DNA from: Microbulbifer harenosus
Lineage (GTDB): Bacteria; Pseudomonadota; Gammaproteobacteria; Pseudomonadales; Cellvibrionaceae
Assembly (NCBI RefSeq): GCF_005771435.1
Contig: NZ_VANI01000011.1
Coordinates: forward strand, 124,001-188,000
Direction of reading: 5' to 3'
DNA: 64,000 bases
Each line of letters begins with the position of its first letter. The stretch's first letter is position 1. The translations under genes and the position numbers were made by a program. The notes below the pieces were generated by a model, which saw only the letters and a list, made by a program, of their open reading frames with translations, searched no databases and was not told the DNA's origin. Shown here piece after piece: positions 46,701-54,912 of this stretch.

Positions 46701-46897
46701 GGGGTAAGGTTTACGACCTCGAGTTTCCGCAAAAGCTGCTGTATGACTACGACGTAAACGCGAATGGTCAGTACGTCTACCATGCACCCTTTGGTGGCAC
46801 GAATGATGATGGTTCCCTGAATGCCAACAACTATGGCCGGTTCCGCGCCGAGCAATCCACCTGGCGTGTGAAACTGGGCCTGAAATACAACTTCTGA
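43739..46897 (+). CDS. Large TonB-dependent receptor with carboxypeptidase-like N-terminal domain (Oar-like)
   Basis: A 1052-residue receptor. Signal peptide (LLSVAVMSAMGVAPMAIAQ); a carboxypeptidase D regulatory-like domain (AIRGIVTGADGQPVDNAKVI, about residues 30-115); a plug with RANPLASVSPDGVELSIAGS and RKGKFSGGNINAVTKSGTNE; then a long barrel ending WRVKLGLKYNF. This architecture is common among receptors importing oligomers. I start at ATG 43739 with GAGGAG upstream. The RutR-like sites upstream, the divergent nuclease and the 5'-nucleotidase downstream suggest import of nucleosides, bases or oligonucleotides rather than chito-oligosaccharides, despite the nearby chitinases. Substrate is inferred. 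Confidence 0.9.
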   Translation: MKRSLFPHGLLSVAVMSAMGVAPMAIAQETSTAIRGIVTGADGQPVDNAKVIAIHTPSNSRREILSSESGRFSLNGLRVGGPYTIRVESDEGEEVLNDIYLSLGSPLTLPIDLGASGPELNAVEEVVVVGEVQTYTNRGSSGVFGEDQIANTATFSRDIKEVIRANPLASVSPDGVELSIAGSNPRYNSITIDSVGINDTFGLNYSGYPTTRPPIALDSVEQLSVEYAPFNARKGKFSGGNINAVTKSGTNEFHGSAFFESVPWTGTAKDDKLSEDGSVTEYDIDNEEETVGLTFSGPILQDKLFFFTSYEKWEEELVFNYDLDSLAGHQVTTAERDRVLQIMQDVYGVSDGIGAAPSPDSDEKLLVKLDWNISDDHRADFTYNKQEGKAGRNYTDDNGTLRLSSNFRVAAEDNTFYSAHLFSDWSDAFSTEVNLSYKDYARSSVNSSNWGEINIQTEDGSIVAGQDDSYQANELANEVWTFGVHGTYLAGDVQYRFGAEMEDTWNYNLYGRNADGTWYFDSIDDFENQVIGDFTYGNAYTNDIQDIAYDVSATTYALYGEATLEPFAGFELVAGLRYETQSVDSTPGLNQNFLDTYGYANTENLDGRDIWLPRVGFTWDLRDDLTLRGGVGRYSGGTPLVWISNAYTNDGTTLDSVTLSSLDPGLVDFTRVPQLAMDALAAGTGSTNNIDPNFELPSDWRYQLAADYAFDIPGVGEDFNWTTELTYTDRQDSVYWRDLSRVDSGNRTVDGRIIWDNVYTGTELEGNYDLELTNVDDGGRSIIWTTSLDKAFDNGLSFNLSYTNQDITEVNPGTSSTATSNYQYEVTENRNEPLEGTAYYEVEHRFVLNLGYRTEFVPGYATNFNLFWERRSGRPFSWVLGSYRDDDLGDQSAFYQSDVYLPYIPTGADDPAVDFASGLSYEEIMAFAEAAGVAGYAGGYVDKYSGTQPWVTTMDLAITQEVPGFLPEHRGILYFTIDNFANLLNDDWGKVYDLEFPQKLLYDYDVNANGQYVYHAPFGGTNDDGSLNANNYGRFRAEQSTWRVKLGLKYNF

Positions 46898-46920
46898 TCA
46901 CGGTATCCGTCATTGCTTCA

Positions 46921-46948
46921 AAGCCGGCGCATCAGCGCCGGCTTTTTT
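46921..46948 (+). terminator. Terminator after the large TonB receptor
   Basis: AAGCCGGCGC at 46921-46930 pairs perfectly with GCGCCGGCTT at 46935-46944 around ATCA, followed by T residues. It separates the receptor from the nucleotidase gene. Confidence 0.93.
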
Positions 46949-47028
46949 GCTTGAATCCCTGCAGGGACCGCACGGTTCCAGCTTCTTAACATTCCGCATC
47001 AGAAAATCACAACCATTCCGGAGCAACC

Positions 47029-48624
47029 ATGGCCAAACAGAAACTACATTCGCAAGGCATCGGTTTTTACACAGCATTGCTGGTGGCACTGCTACTGATT
47101 TCCGGTTGCACACCTGAAACGCCCGCAGCGCAATCCGACGAGCCTGTGCGCCTCACCCTGTTGCACACCAACGACAATCACGGCCGCTTCTGGCCCAACC
47201 AGTACGGCGAGTACGGTATGGCCGCGCGCAAGACCCTGATCGACAGAATTCGCGCGGAAGTGGAGGCGGATGGAGGCTACACCCTGCTGTTGTCCGGTGG
47301 CGATGTGAATACCGGTGTGCCGGAGTCCGACATGCAGGATGCCGAACCGGATTTCAGAGGCATGAGCCGCATGGGGTACGACGCCATGGCGGTGGGCAAC
47401 CACGAGTTTGATAATCCACTCGAGGTCATCAGGAAACAGCAGACGTGGTCCAGTTTTGATTTTCTGTCAGCGAATATTTACGACGGCAGTGGCGAGCGTC
47501 TGTTCAAACCCTACCGGATTTTCAATAAAGGTGGTGTACGTATCGCGGTCGTCGGACTGATTACCGAGTCCACCCGTTTTATCGGCAACCCGGAATACGT
47601 CGAGGGGCTTGAATTTGTCTTACCGGAAAAAGAGATGGCCACGCTGTTGCCAGAACTGAAGCGCCAGGCGGACGTGGTGATCGCGCTCACTCATATGGGG
47701 CACGAGATGCAATCCATCGGTACAGATGTCGCCCTCGCCAAAGCCGTCGATGGCATCGACCTTATCGTCGGCGGCCATTCACAGCAGCCGGTGTGCACCG
47801 ATAGCGAGGGCGCGTTGCTTGCGGATTATCAACCGGGAGCGCCCTGCAAGCCCGACTTCGAAAACGGCACCTGGATCATGCAGGCGCACGAATGGGGAAA
47901 ATATGTCGGCCGCGCGGACCTGGTCATCGAAAAGGACTCTGTTCAGCTCGTCGATTACCAGTTGATTCCCGTCAACCTGAAAACCGGGCGAGATGAACAT
48001 GCGGAAATGGTCCAGGCCAGTATCCCTCCGGATGCGGAATTGCAGGCCTTTCTTCAGGACTTTCAAGACAAAGGCGGCGAAGCCTTGCGCCAGGTCATTA
48101 CCCGTGCGGAAGCAACCTTTGACCGCCGCGACAAACGCCGTCCCTCCAACGTCAGCCCGCTGGGCAGCCTGATCACCCAGGCATTCAGGCAGTTTTCCCG
48201 CGCGGATATCGCCATTACCAACAGCGGTGGTATTCGAGACAACCTGTATGAGGGCGATGTCACGGTCAAATCGCTGATGCAGGTCATGCCCTTTGCCAAT
48301 ACCGTCGGTTATGTGGACTTAAATGGCGAAGAGCTACAGCAGTATTTCGAGGCGATCGGACTGTCGGGTGGCAACCAGCGTGGCATACAGTTTTCCGGTA
48401 TGTCGTTTACAACCGATGGAGACATTATTGTCGGCGATGAAAACCAGCCGCTGGACCCGGCAAAGATATACCGACTGGCGACAAACAGTTTCCTCGCCGC
48501 CGGCGGTGATGGTTATCCGTCTCTATTGGATAAGCCAACCTATGTGAACAGCGGGGTTGTGGACTTTACCACGGTGCAGCAACTGCTGGCCGGAAGGGAG
48601 AGTATATCGCCGGCACAATTCTGA
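47029..48624 (+). CDS. 5'-nucleotidase / UshA-like metallophosphatase, lipoprotein
   Basis: A 531-residue protein. A lipoprotein signal (FYTALLVALLLISGC, Cys near residue 26) leads into the metallophosphoesterase domain: LLHTNDNHGRFW, LSGGDVNTGVPES, AVGNHEFDNPLE, ALTHMGHEM and GGHSQQPVC. The C-terminal substrate-binding domain follows (NVSPLGSLITQAFRQFSRAD, IAITNSGGIRDNL and NSFLAAGGDGYPSL). It removes phosphate from 5'-nucleotides to give nucleosides at the cell surface or in the periplasm. It follows the TonB receptor on the same strand and would act on the products of the S1/P1 nuclease. Confidence 0.93.
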   Translation: MAKQKLHSQGIGFYTALLVALLLISGCTPETPAAQSDEPVRLTLLHTNDNHGRFWPNQYGEYGMAARKTLIDRIRAEVEADGGYTLLLSGGDVNTGVPESDMQDAEPDFRGMSRMGYDAMAVGNHEFDNPLEVIRKQQTWSSFDFLSANIYDGSGERLFKPYRIFNKGGVRIAVVGLITESTRFIGNPEYVEGLEFVLPEKEMATLLPELKRQADVVIALTHMGHEMQSIGTDVALAKAVDGIDLIVGGHSQQPVCTDSEGALLADYQPGAPCKPDFENGTWIMQAHEWGKYVGRADLVIEKDSVQLVDYQLIPVNLKTGRDEHAEMVQASIPPDAELQAFLQDFQDKGGEALRQVITRAEATFDRRDKRRPSNVSPLGSLITQAFRQFSRADIAITNSGGIRDNLYEGDVTVKSLMQVMPFANTVGYVDLNGEELQQYFEAIGLSGGNQRGIQFSGMSFTTDGDIIVGDENQPLDPAKIYRLATNSFLAAGGDGYPSLLDKPTYVNSGVVDFTTVQQLLAGRESISPAQF

Positions 48625-48685
48625 AGCATGTTGCCGCCGATGGCTTTGAGCGGAGGTCCCGCGAGCGCGGGGCTTCTCTATGCTG

Positions 48686-50104
48686 TCAGACGGCGGCCAG
48701 CTCTTTACCCAATGCATCCGGTTCCCGGGCGGTAAAGCCGCGGGTTTCCAGTGCAAAGGCAACTCGCAGGCACAGGTCTTCCCGCCAGGGCGCAGCGATG
48801 ATCTGAACACCAATCGGCAGGCCGCTTTCTTCATCCAGCGTTGGCACCACACAACTCGGCAGACCGGCAGCGGAAATGGGCTGGGTAAAGTAACCCAGGT
48901 TCGCACGCAGGGGTTGTGCTTCGCCCTGGATGGTCAGGATTTTTTCACCCATGCGGGGCGCCACACAGGGCGTGGCCGCGGCGACAATCACATCCACATC
49001 ACGGAATACTTCCGCCGCTTTTCTGGCGTACCAGTGCCGCACCTGTTGTGCGCGTGCATACCAGCTGGCCGGCAGCAGGGCGCCGGCGATAAAACGATCG
49101 CGGGTATCCGGATCAAAGTCCTGGGGGCGAGTGCGCAGACGCGGCAAATGCAGACGGCTGCCCTCCACATTGGTAATCAGGTAGGCCGCACAGCGGCCCT
49201 CCTGGGTGCCGGGTATCTCCACCTCCGATGTGCAATTCAGCGCGCGGCAGACTTTGTCTACCGCACGCGCCGCCGGGGGATAGCTTTCCAGAGAAAAGTA
49301 GCCGCCGGCGCGTCTGATTCTCAGGTTTTCCAGGCCTCGCTCCAGTGCGCCGATACAGTCCAGTGCCGGCCGGTCGGCACAGGCGTGGTCACTGTTGCTG
49401 TAGCCTTGCATTACGTCGAACGCGAGGGCCAGATCGCGGCTGGTACGCGCCATGGGTCCCAGGTGATCGAGACTGTCGCTGAAAGGATAGGTGCCGCTGC
49501 GGGGCAGGCGGCCGTATGTGGGTTTGAGGCCGAAAATTCCGCAGAAAGAGGCGGGCACACGGATCGATCCGTTGGTGTCGGACCCCAGTGCCAAAGGCAC
49601 CAGCGTGCCACCCAGCGCGCTGCCGGATCCGGAGGACGAGCCTCCGCTCATACGCGCGGTGTCCCAGGGGTTGGCGCAGTTGCCGTAGTGCGCGTTTTCG
49701 CCGGTAAAGTCGTAGGCGTATTCCCCCATGCCGAGGGCGCCGATCAGTATTGCCCCCTCCGCTTCCAGGCGGCGGATCAATAGCGCATCGTCCCGTGCGG
49801 GCGCGTGGTCGGCATTGATGGCGGAGCCTGCGAGCGTGGGGAGGCCGCAGATGTCGAACAGATTTTTTACCGCGAAGGGGACGCCGGCGAGCCTCCCCGG
49901 CTTTTTTCCCCGCGCCAGTTGCGCGTCGATGTGTGCTGCCCGCGCCGTCGCCCGCTCCGCCAGCACGGCGGTAAAGGCGTTCAACGCAGGGTTCATTCGG
50001 GCGATGCGCGCGAGGAACATATTCACCACTTCGCGCGCACTGAAGTGGCCGGCGCTGACCCCTGCGGCAATATCTCCTGCGCTGGACAACGGTAGATCAC
50101 TCAC
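48686..50104 (-). CDS. hpxY: AtzE/HpxY-type amidohydrolase (amidase signature family)
   Basis: A 472-residue amidase-signature enzyme. The catalytic Ser-cisSer-Lys triad is visible: Lys in GVPFAVKNLFDICG and the Ser pair in MSGGSSSGSGSALGG. Its start overlaps hpxX by 4 bp (ATGA), the order known for the oxalurate-utilising hpxXY pair of Klebsiella and for atzG-atzE. It is the last gene of the leftward puuE operon. Role at the oxalurate step is inferred from this pairing and from the neighbouring ureide genes. A relative, AtzE, hydrolyses carboxybiuret-type compounds. Confidence 0.88.
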   Translation of the reverse strand: MSDLPLSSAGDIAAGVSAGHFSAREVVNMFLARIARMNPALNAFTAVLAERATARAAHIDAQLARGKKPGRLAGVPFAVKNLFDICGLPTLAGSAINADHAPARDDALLIRRLEAEGAILIGALGMGEYAYDFTGENAHYGNCANPWDTARMSGGSSSGSGSALGGTLVPLALGSDTNGSIRVPASFCGIFGLKPTYGRLPRSGTYPFSDSLDHLGPMARTSRDLALAFDVMQGYSNSDHACADRPALDCIGALERGLENLRIRRAGGYFSLESYPPAARAVDKVCRALNCTSEVEIPGTQEGRCAAYLITNVEGSRLHLPRLRTRPQDFDPDTRDRFIAGALLPASWYARAQQVRHWYARKAAEVFRDVDVIVAAATPCVAPRMGEKILTIQGEAQPLRANLGYFTQPISAAGLPSCVVPTLDEESGLPIGVQIIAAPWREDLCLRVAFALETRGFTAREPDALGKELAAV

Positions 50105-50334
50105 GATGTGGTCTCGGTAGTTGTGCGCTCCCCACCGCTATCCGGCGTGAACGTGCCGGCCAGCACCAGGCTGTCCGGGTCCAGGTCGGCGGCCTCGATA
50201 ATATCCGCCATACGCGCTGCATTCGCCAGGTGCAGGCAGACACCGGCTTTCCACTCCTCGCGCACGGGAATATCTAGGATTGTCTGCATTAATTCCAGGT
50301 AGGCCGGCGGATCAATAGCATTTTTATTCGGCAT
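50101..50334 (-). CDS. hpxX: HpxX/AtzG-like (DUF4089) accessory subunit
   Basis: A 77-residue protein (MPNKNAIDPPAYLELMQTIL...) with the DUF4089 pattern DPPAYLELMQTILDIPVREEW and CLHLANAARMADIIEAADLD. Such proteins are partner subunits of AtzE-type amidohydrolases (AtzG with AtzE; HpxX with HpxY). It overlaps hpxY by 4 bp, consistent with a 1:1 complex. Its usual length is 60-80 residues, so this is full. Confidence 0.85.
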   Translation of the reverse strand: MPNKNAIDPPAYLELMQTILDIPVREEWKAGVCLHLANAARMADIIEAADLDPDSLVLAGTFTPDSGGERTTTETTS

Positions 50335-50355
50335 GATTTTGTCCTTTGCGGTGAA

Positions 50356-50649
50356 TCAATCCACGCCATCGCACAGCAACATATCGCACTGATAGCTGTT
50401 GTTCCGCCGCATATTGTGAATATCCGCAAGCGCGGGGTCCGCGAGCCAGGCCTGGGCCCTTTCGCGGCTCGGATACTGCATGATCACAATGCGCTCGGAA
50501 GACCAATCGCCGTCCAGCGTCTGCGGTTTACCGCCGCGTACCAGGTAGCGGCCGCCGTAATGCGCAACCGATGGGGTGATCAGCTCGATATAGCGACGGT
50601 ACTCGTCCGGATTCCTGATTTTGATATCCACGATAACGAATGCGCTCAC
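50356..50649 (-). CDS. DUF1330 family protein
   Basis: A 97-residue ferredoxin-like-fold protein (VSAFVIVDIKIRNPDEYRRY...) with YGGRYLVRGGKPQTLDGDWS and ERIVIMQYPSRERAQAWLAD, the DUF1330 signature. I choose the GTG at 50649, with AAGGAG six bases upstream; a longer frame to 50757 would overlap puuE. It lies between puuE (10 bp upstream) and hpxX (21 bp downstream). In the Klebsiella hpx cluster this place goes to HpxZ of another family, so DUF1330 may substitute for it. Function unknown. Confidence 0.82.
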   Translation of the reverse strand: MSAFVIVDIKIRNPDEYRRYIELITPSVAHYGGRYLVRGGKPQTLDGDWSSERIVIMQYPSRERAQAWLADPALADIHNMRRNNSYQCDMLLCDGVD

Positions 50650-50659
50650 AGCGGTCTCC

Positions 50660-51583
50660 TTAACGTACTTCGCCGCAGCGCGACGGGTGATGGTGCTTGT
50701 GCCAGTGTCGGGCGACGTCCTCGCGCCGGCAGACCCAGACTGCGGACTTTTCCCCAATGTATTGCAGGAAGCGCTTCAGCCCCTGCAGCCGCCCGGGGCG
50801 GCCGGCAAGGCGACAGTGCAGGCCTATATTCAGCATTCTGGGATGGCTGGCTCCCTCTTCGTAAAGGGTGTCGAAAGCGTCCTTCAGGTAGGTGAAGAAC
50901 TGTTCACCGGTATGGAGTCCCTGTGCGGTGGCGAAACGCATGTCATTGCAGTCCAGGGTGTAGGGAATTACCAGGTGAGAACCATGGGCCCCGGGCGTCC
51001 AGTAGGGCAGATCATCGGCGTAAGAATCGGAGTCGTACAGAAAGCCGCCCTGTTCCTGAATCAGGCGGCGGGTATTCGGGCTGTCGCGTCCGGTGTACCA
51101 GCCCAGCGGACGGCTGCCAGTGACCCGCTGGTGTGTTTCAATCGCCAAGGCGATCTGCGCGCGCTCTGTTTCCTCTCCCATAAACTGGTGGTCGATCCAG
51201 CGGTAACCATGGCTGGCAATTTCCCACCCCGCGTTCAGCATGGCGTCCACCGCCTGTGGGTTGCGCGCCAGTGCCATGGCGACGCCAAAAACCGTGACCG
51301 GAAAATCAAAATCAAGGAACAGCCGCCACAGGCGCCAGAAGCCGGCGCGGCTCCCGTACTCATACACGGATTCCATACTCATGTGGCGCATGGGATAGGC
51401 GCGGGCACCTATGATTTCCGAGAGAAAGGTTTCGGAGTGTGTGTCACCGTGCAGTACGCAGTTCTCCGCCCCCTCTTCGTAGTTGACGACAAACTGCACC
51501 GCAATACGGGCGCTACCCGGCCAGCGCACCAATGGGGGCTCGATGCCATAGCCGATCAAATCGCGCGGGTAGGGGCTGTTCAT
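50660..51583 (-). CDS. puuE: Allantoinase PuuE (polysaccharide-deacetylase fold)
   Basis: A 307-residue protein of the PuuE type, cofactor-independent allantoinase of the NodB fold, which hydrolyses allantoin to allantoate. It opens YPRDLIGYGIEPPLVRWPGS and carries AVQFVVNYEEGAENCVLHGD, the MSMESVYEYGSRAGFWRLWR stretch, ASHGYRWIDHQFM and GLHCRLAGRPGR. It is the first gene of the leftward puuE-DUF1330-hpxX-hpxY operon and divergent from hpxW, with RutR-like sites between them. Confidence 0.93.
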   Translation of the reverse strand: MNSPYPRDLIGYGIEPPLVRWPGSARIAVQFVVNYEEGAENCVLHGDTHSETFLSEIIGARAYPMRHMSMESVYEYGSRAGFWRLWRLFLDFDFPVTVFGVAMALARNPQAVDAMLNAGWEIASHGYRWIDHQFMGEETERAQIALAIETHQRVTGSRPLGWYTGRDSPNTRRLIQEQGGFLYDSDSYADDLPYWTPGAHGSHLVIPYTLDCNDMRFATAQGLHTGEQFFTYLKDAFDTLYEEGASHPRMLNIGLHCRLAGRPGRLQGLKRFLQYIGEKSAVWVCRREDVARHWHKHHHPSRCGEVR

Positions 51584-51631
51584 GAGGTGGCTCCAAATCC
51601 ACGTTTACGCTGATAGACCGAATGCAAAAAG

Positions 51632-51647
51632 CTGACCAAGTGGATAA
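51632..51647. promoter_or_regulatory. RutR-like operator upstream of puuE
   Basis: CTGACCAAGTGGATAA matches 11 of the 14 defined bases of the RutR box. The flank GCAAAAAGCTGA closely resembles that of the sites at 43517 and 60965. It lies 48 bp upstream of puuE. Confidence 0.62.
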
Positions 51648-51839
51648 TTTTTTTACGCAGGCTCACTCGTATTGTAGAAGAGCGACCGGGCGGCTTCGTG
51701 GTGCCGGAGCGGCGGATGTGGCATTGTTGTGCATCGCCTGCTACAGCGTCTTGTTCCTGTGCGTGGGGGCGGCCATTCGAAGCGGCGCCGTGGTGCGTGA
51801 TCAGCGGCGTTGCAACGTCGATCCTCAGCAACAGAAAAG

Positions 51840-51855
51840 TTAACCGTTTGGACAG
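51840..51855. promoter_or_regulatory. RutR-like operator upstream of hpxW
   Basis: TTAACCGTTTGGACAG matches 10 of the 14 defined bases of the RutR box. It lies 92 bp upstream of hpxW, on the other side of the divergent region from the puuE site. Confidence 0.48.
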
Positions 51856-51947
51856 GATTTGGCGCAAATGTTGCAGCCTGCAACAAAGCACAAACTCGCG
51901 CAGCGTATACAGAAAGGCAGCCAAATGGAAATCGTTGGGAATTATTC

Positions 51948-53501
51948 ATGACAGAAATTGCCTTCACTGCCCCGCACTTCAAAGCGACCGAAGCGGGAAT
52001 GGAAATTCTGCGGCGCGGTGGCTCGGCGGTGGATGCGATGGTGGCCGCCGCGGCCGCCGTCGCGGTGCACTACCCGCACATGAACAGTCTTGGCGGCGAT
52101 GGTTTCTGGTTGATCCAGCGCAAGGGCGAAGCGCCCGTAGCCATCGATGCCGCCGGTTGTGCGGCCGCGGCCGTCGATCCTCAGTGGACCCCGCCGTACC
52201 GCGGCGCCGGCGCCGCGTTTACCTCTGCGGGCACCGTAGCCGGTTGGGAAGTGGCGCGGACTTATATCGGGCAATTTACCCAGCTTGAGCCGTTGGAAAC
52301 CCTTTTTGCCGAGGCGCGCCGGGGCTGTGAGAACGGCATCGAGGTGACCGACAGCCTGGCTACTGCACTGCGAATATGTGAGGGTGAGGGCTGCGGGGAT
52401 ATACGACAACTTTATTACCCCGATGGAAAACTTCCGTCTGTGGGCGCGCGGCTGTGCAATCCGCGCCTGGGACAACTTTTCGAACGGCTCGCGGCGGAGG
52501 GGCTGGACGGCTTTTACCGCGGCACGCTGGCAGAGGATATCGGCGCGGCGCTTGAGTGTGCCGGCAGTTTATTGCGGGCAACAGACTTCTACGATTACCG
52601 CGCCCGCCTGCAATCACCCCTCAGTGTACAGATCTCGCGCGCGCAGTTGTTCAATCTCGGGGCGCCCACTCAGGGTATTGCATCGCTGCTGACTCTCGCG
52701 ATTTACGACCAGCTGTATAAGGCATCCTGGAGTGAACTGCAGCGGGTACACCACCTGATTGAGGCCACCAAACAGGCCTTCCGGGTGCGCGATCGCGAAG
52801 TGGCTGATCCGGCCTGCCTGAGCGAACAGTGGGATCAGCTGTTGCAGCCCGGGTATATCCGCGGGTTGGCCGCGGAGATCCGGGGGGACAGGGCGCAACC
52901 CTGGGGCAAAGTGGCGGAGCCCGGCGATACCGTATGGATGGGAGCGCTGGACGGCGACGGCACACTGGTAAGTTTTATCCAGAGTATCTACTGGGAGTTT
53001 GGCTCCGGGCTGGTGCTGCCGGAACTGGGGCTGGTATGGAACAACCGCGGCCTGGGCTTTTCCCGCGATCCTTCTTCCCGCAATTGTCTAGCGCCGGGGA
53101 AAAAACCATTCCACACACTGAACCCGGCGATGGCAAATTTCGCCGATGGCGGTCGCGCGGTCTACGGCACCATGGGGGGCGAGGGGCAACCGCAGACCCA
53201 GGCAGCCGTTTTTACCCGCCGTTTTTATCAGGGGCTGCCGCTGGCGGACGCCATAGCCGAGAGCCGCTGGTTGTTAGGGCGGACCTGGGGCGAGGCGTCT
53301 GTGGATCTGAAAATGGAACAGGCGCTCTACCAGCGGATCGGGCCGCAGCTTGCGGCATTGGGGCACGAGATACGGCCGGTGTCGAATTGCAATGAAATGA
53401 TGGGGCACGCCGGCGGTATTTACATTGATGCCAGCGGTCGCGTCGAATGTGCCACAGATCCGCGCAGCGATGGCCTGGCACTCTGTGAAACCCTGGGTTA
53501 G
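51948..53501 (+). CDS. hpxW: HpxW-like oxamate amidohydrolase (gamma-glutamyltransferase family)
   Basis: A 517-residue Ntn-hydrolase of the gamma-glutamyltransferase fold that should self-cleave to two subunits. The nucleophile is the Thr of GDTVWMGALDGDGTLVSFIQ at about residue 328, and the N-terminal domain shows GMEILRRGGSAVDAMVAAAA and HMNSLGGDGFWLI. Use of Thr-Val-Trp rather than Thr-Thr-His at the cleavage site, no signal peptide, and the neighbours hpxX, hpxY and puuE favour the oxamate amidohydrolase HpxW over a glutathione-degrading enzyme. I start at ATG 51948; the frame is open further upstream but without protein character. Confidence 0.87.
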   Translation: MTEIAFTAPHFKATEAGMEILRRGGSAVDAMVAAAAAVAVHYPHMNSLGGDGFWLIQRKGEAPVAIDAAGCAAAAVDPQWTPPYRGAGAAFTSAGTVAGWEVARTYIGQFTQLEPLETLFAEARRGCENGIEVTDSLATALRICEGEGCGDIRQLYYPDGKLPSVGARLCNPRLGQLFERLAAEGLDGFYRGTLAEDIGAALECAGSLLRATDFYDYRARLQSPLSVQISRAQLFNLGAPTQGIASLLTLAIYDQLYKASWSELQRVHHLIEATKQAFRVRDREVADPACLSEQWDQLLQPGYIRGLAAEIRGDRAQPWGKVAEPGDTVWMGALDGDGTLVSFIQSIYWEFGSGLVLPELGLVWNNRGLGFSRDPSSRNCLAPGKKPFHTLNPAMANFADGGRAVYGTMGGEGQPQTQAAVFTRRFYQGLPLADAIAESRWLLGRTWGEASVDLKMEQALYQRIGPQLAALGHEIRPVSNCNEMMGHAGGIYIDASGRVECATDPRSDGLALCETLG

Positions 53502-53590
53502 AGAAAAGACGGTTAGATTGATGTCGAAAAAAATATTTTCCATTTTCTCAGCGGGAATAATTTACCGCGCAGCCATGGCATGAGTACTCA

Positions 53591-54832
53591 GTGATGTGGA
53601 ATCCCGGCAAGCAGAATATGAACGGCTTCGTGCCTCCGCCCCGGCTGCTGATGGGCCCCGGGCCCATTAGCTGTCATCCGCGCGTACTGCAGGCCATGTC
53701 ACAGCAATTGGTGGGCCAGTTCGATCCGTCCATGACCGCGTGCATGAACGACACCATGGCTCTCTACCGCGATGTATTCCGCACCCGAAACCACTGGACG
53801 TTTATGGTGGACAGCACCGCCCGCGGTGGCATAGAGGCGGCGCTGGTGTCTTTGCTGAAACCTGGCGAGCGTGTGCTGGTACCGGTAATTGGCCGTTTCG
53901 GCCTACTGCTGAAGGAAATTGCCGAGCGCGTCGGCGCCGAGGTGCATTGCATCGATGTCGAGTGGGGGCGTGTCGCCGAGCCCGGGCAGGTGGCAGCGGC
54001 CATTGATCGTTTCAAACCTCAGCTAGTTGCGCTGGTACAGGGAGACACGTCCACAACCATGTGCCAGCCACTTGCGGAAATTGGCCAACTATGCCGGGAG
54101 AAGGGGCTGCTCAGTTATTGCGATGCCACGGCGTCCATCGGAGGCAACCGGTTCCTGACCGACGAGTGGGGTATTTCCGCGGTGTCTGCCGGCCTACAGA
54201 AATGTCTCGGTGGCCCGTCCGGCATTGCGCCCATCACTCTCAATATAGACGCGGTGGAAAGAATCAACCGCCGCCGTCATGTCGAGGCGGGGATACGCGC
54301 CAGCCACCACCGCAATGCCGCCGGTGCGCGTATCGGCTCGAACTATTTTGACCTGGCGATGATCATGGATTACTGGGGGGAGGAGCGGCTCAATCATCAC
54401 ACGGAGGCAACCAGCATGCTGTACGCCGCGCGGGAGTGCGCGCGCCTGTGGCTGGAAGAGGGGGGCGACAACGTCATCGCTCGACACCAGCGCGCCGGCG
54501 CCGCCATGGCTGCTGGTCTTGAAGCCATGGGGCTGCGGTTGTTCGGCGACTCGCATTACCGCATGAACAACGTGACGGGCGTCTATATTCCACTGGGTGT
54601 GGATGGCGAAAAAGTCCGCGCGCAACTGCTGCAGGAGTTTGCTATAGAAATCGGAACCTCCTTCGGGCCGCTGCACGGGCGCATCTGGCGCATCGGCACC
54701 ATGGGCTACAATGCGCGCATTGACGCGGTGCTGCAGACACTGGCGTGCCTGGAACAGGTGCTGCTCCTGAACCGGGTAACGGTCAATGCCGGCGATGCCG
54801 TTGCCGCGGCCCTGGATATTTTCAAATCGTAG
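53591..54832 (+). CDS. hpxJ: (S)-Ureidoglycine-glyoxylate aminotransferase (HpxJ/PucG type)
   Basis: About 413 residues of a class V PLP aminotransferase. It opens PPRLLMGPGPISCHPRVLQA and carries VDSTARGGIEAALVSLLKPG, the PLP-binding Asp in YCDATASIGGNRFLTDEWG and Lys in AGLQKCLGGPSGIAPIT. This combination, with Gln-Lys before the PLP lysine, fits PucG/HpxJ, which moves the amino group of ureidoglycine to glyoxylate, giving oxalurate and glycine. The start could be the GTG at 53591, ATG 53594 or ATG 53618. Downstream of hpxW on the same strand. Confidence 0.82.
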   Translation: MMWNPGKQNMNGFVPPPRLLMGPGPISCHPRVLQAMSQQLVGQFDPSMTACMNDTMALYRDVFRTRNHWTFMVDSTARGGIEAALVSLLKPGERVLVPVIGRFGLLLKEIAERVGAEVHCIDVEWGRVAEPGQVAAAIDRFKPQLVALVQGDTSTTMCQPLAEIGQLCREKGLLSYCDATASIGGNRFLTDEWGISAVSAGLQKCLGGPSGIAPITLNIDAVERINRRRHVEAGIRASHHRNAAGARIGSNYFDLAMIMDYWGEERLNHHTEATSMLYAARECARLWLEEGGDNVIARHQRAGAAMAAGLEAMGLRLFGDSHYRMNNVTGVYIPLGVDGEKVRAQLLQEFAIEIGTSFGPLHGRIWRIGTMGYNARIDAVLQTLACLEQVLLLNRVTVNAGDAVAAALDIFKS

Positions 54833-54912
54833 AACCTGCCTGCCGTGGACCCGGCAAGCAAAGATTTCGTCTGCAGGGGGATGGCCACAAGTTGCGTGTT
54901 TTTTAGGAAACC

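Noticed and set aside
51948-53501. Classical glutathione-degrading gamma-glutamyltransferase
   Set aside because: No signal peptide and no typical Thr-Thr-His cleavage site; neighbours are ureide genes, so HpxW is preferred.
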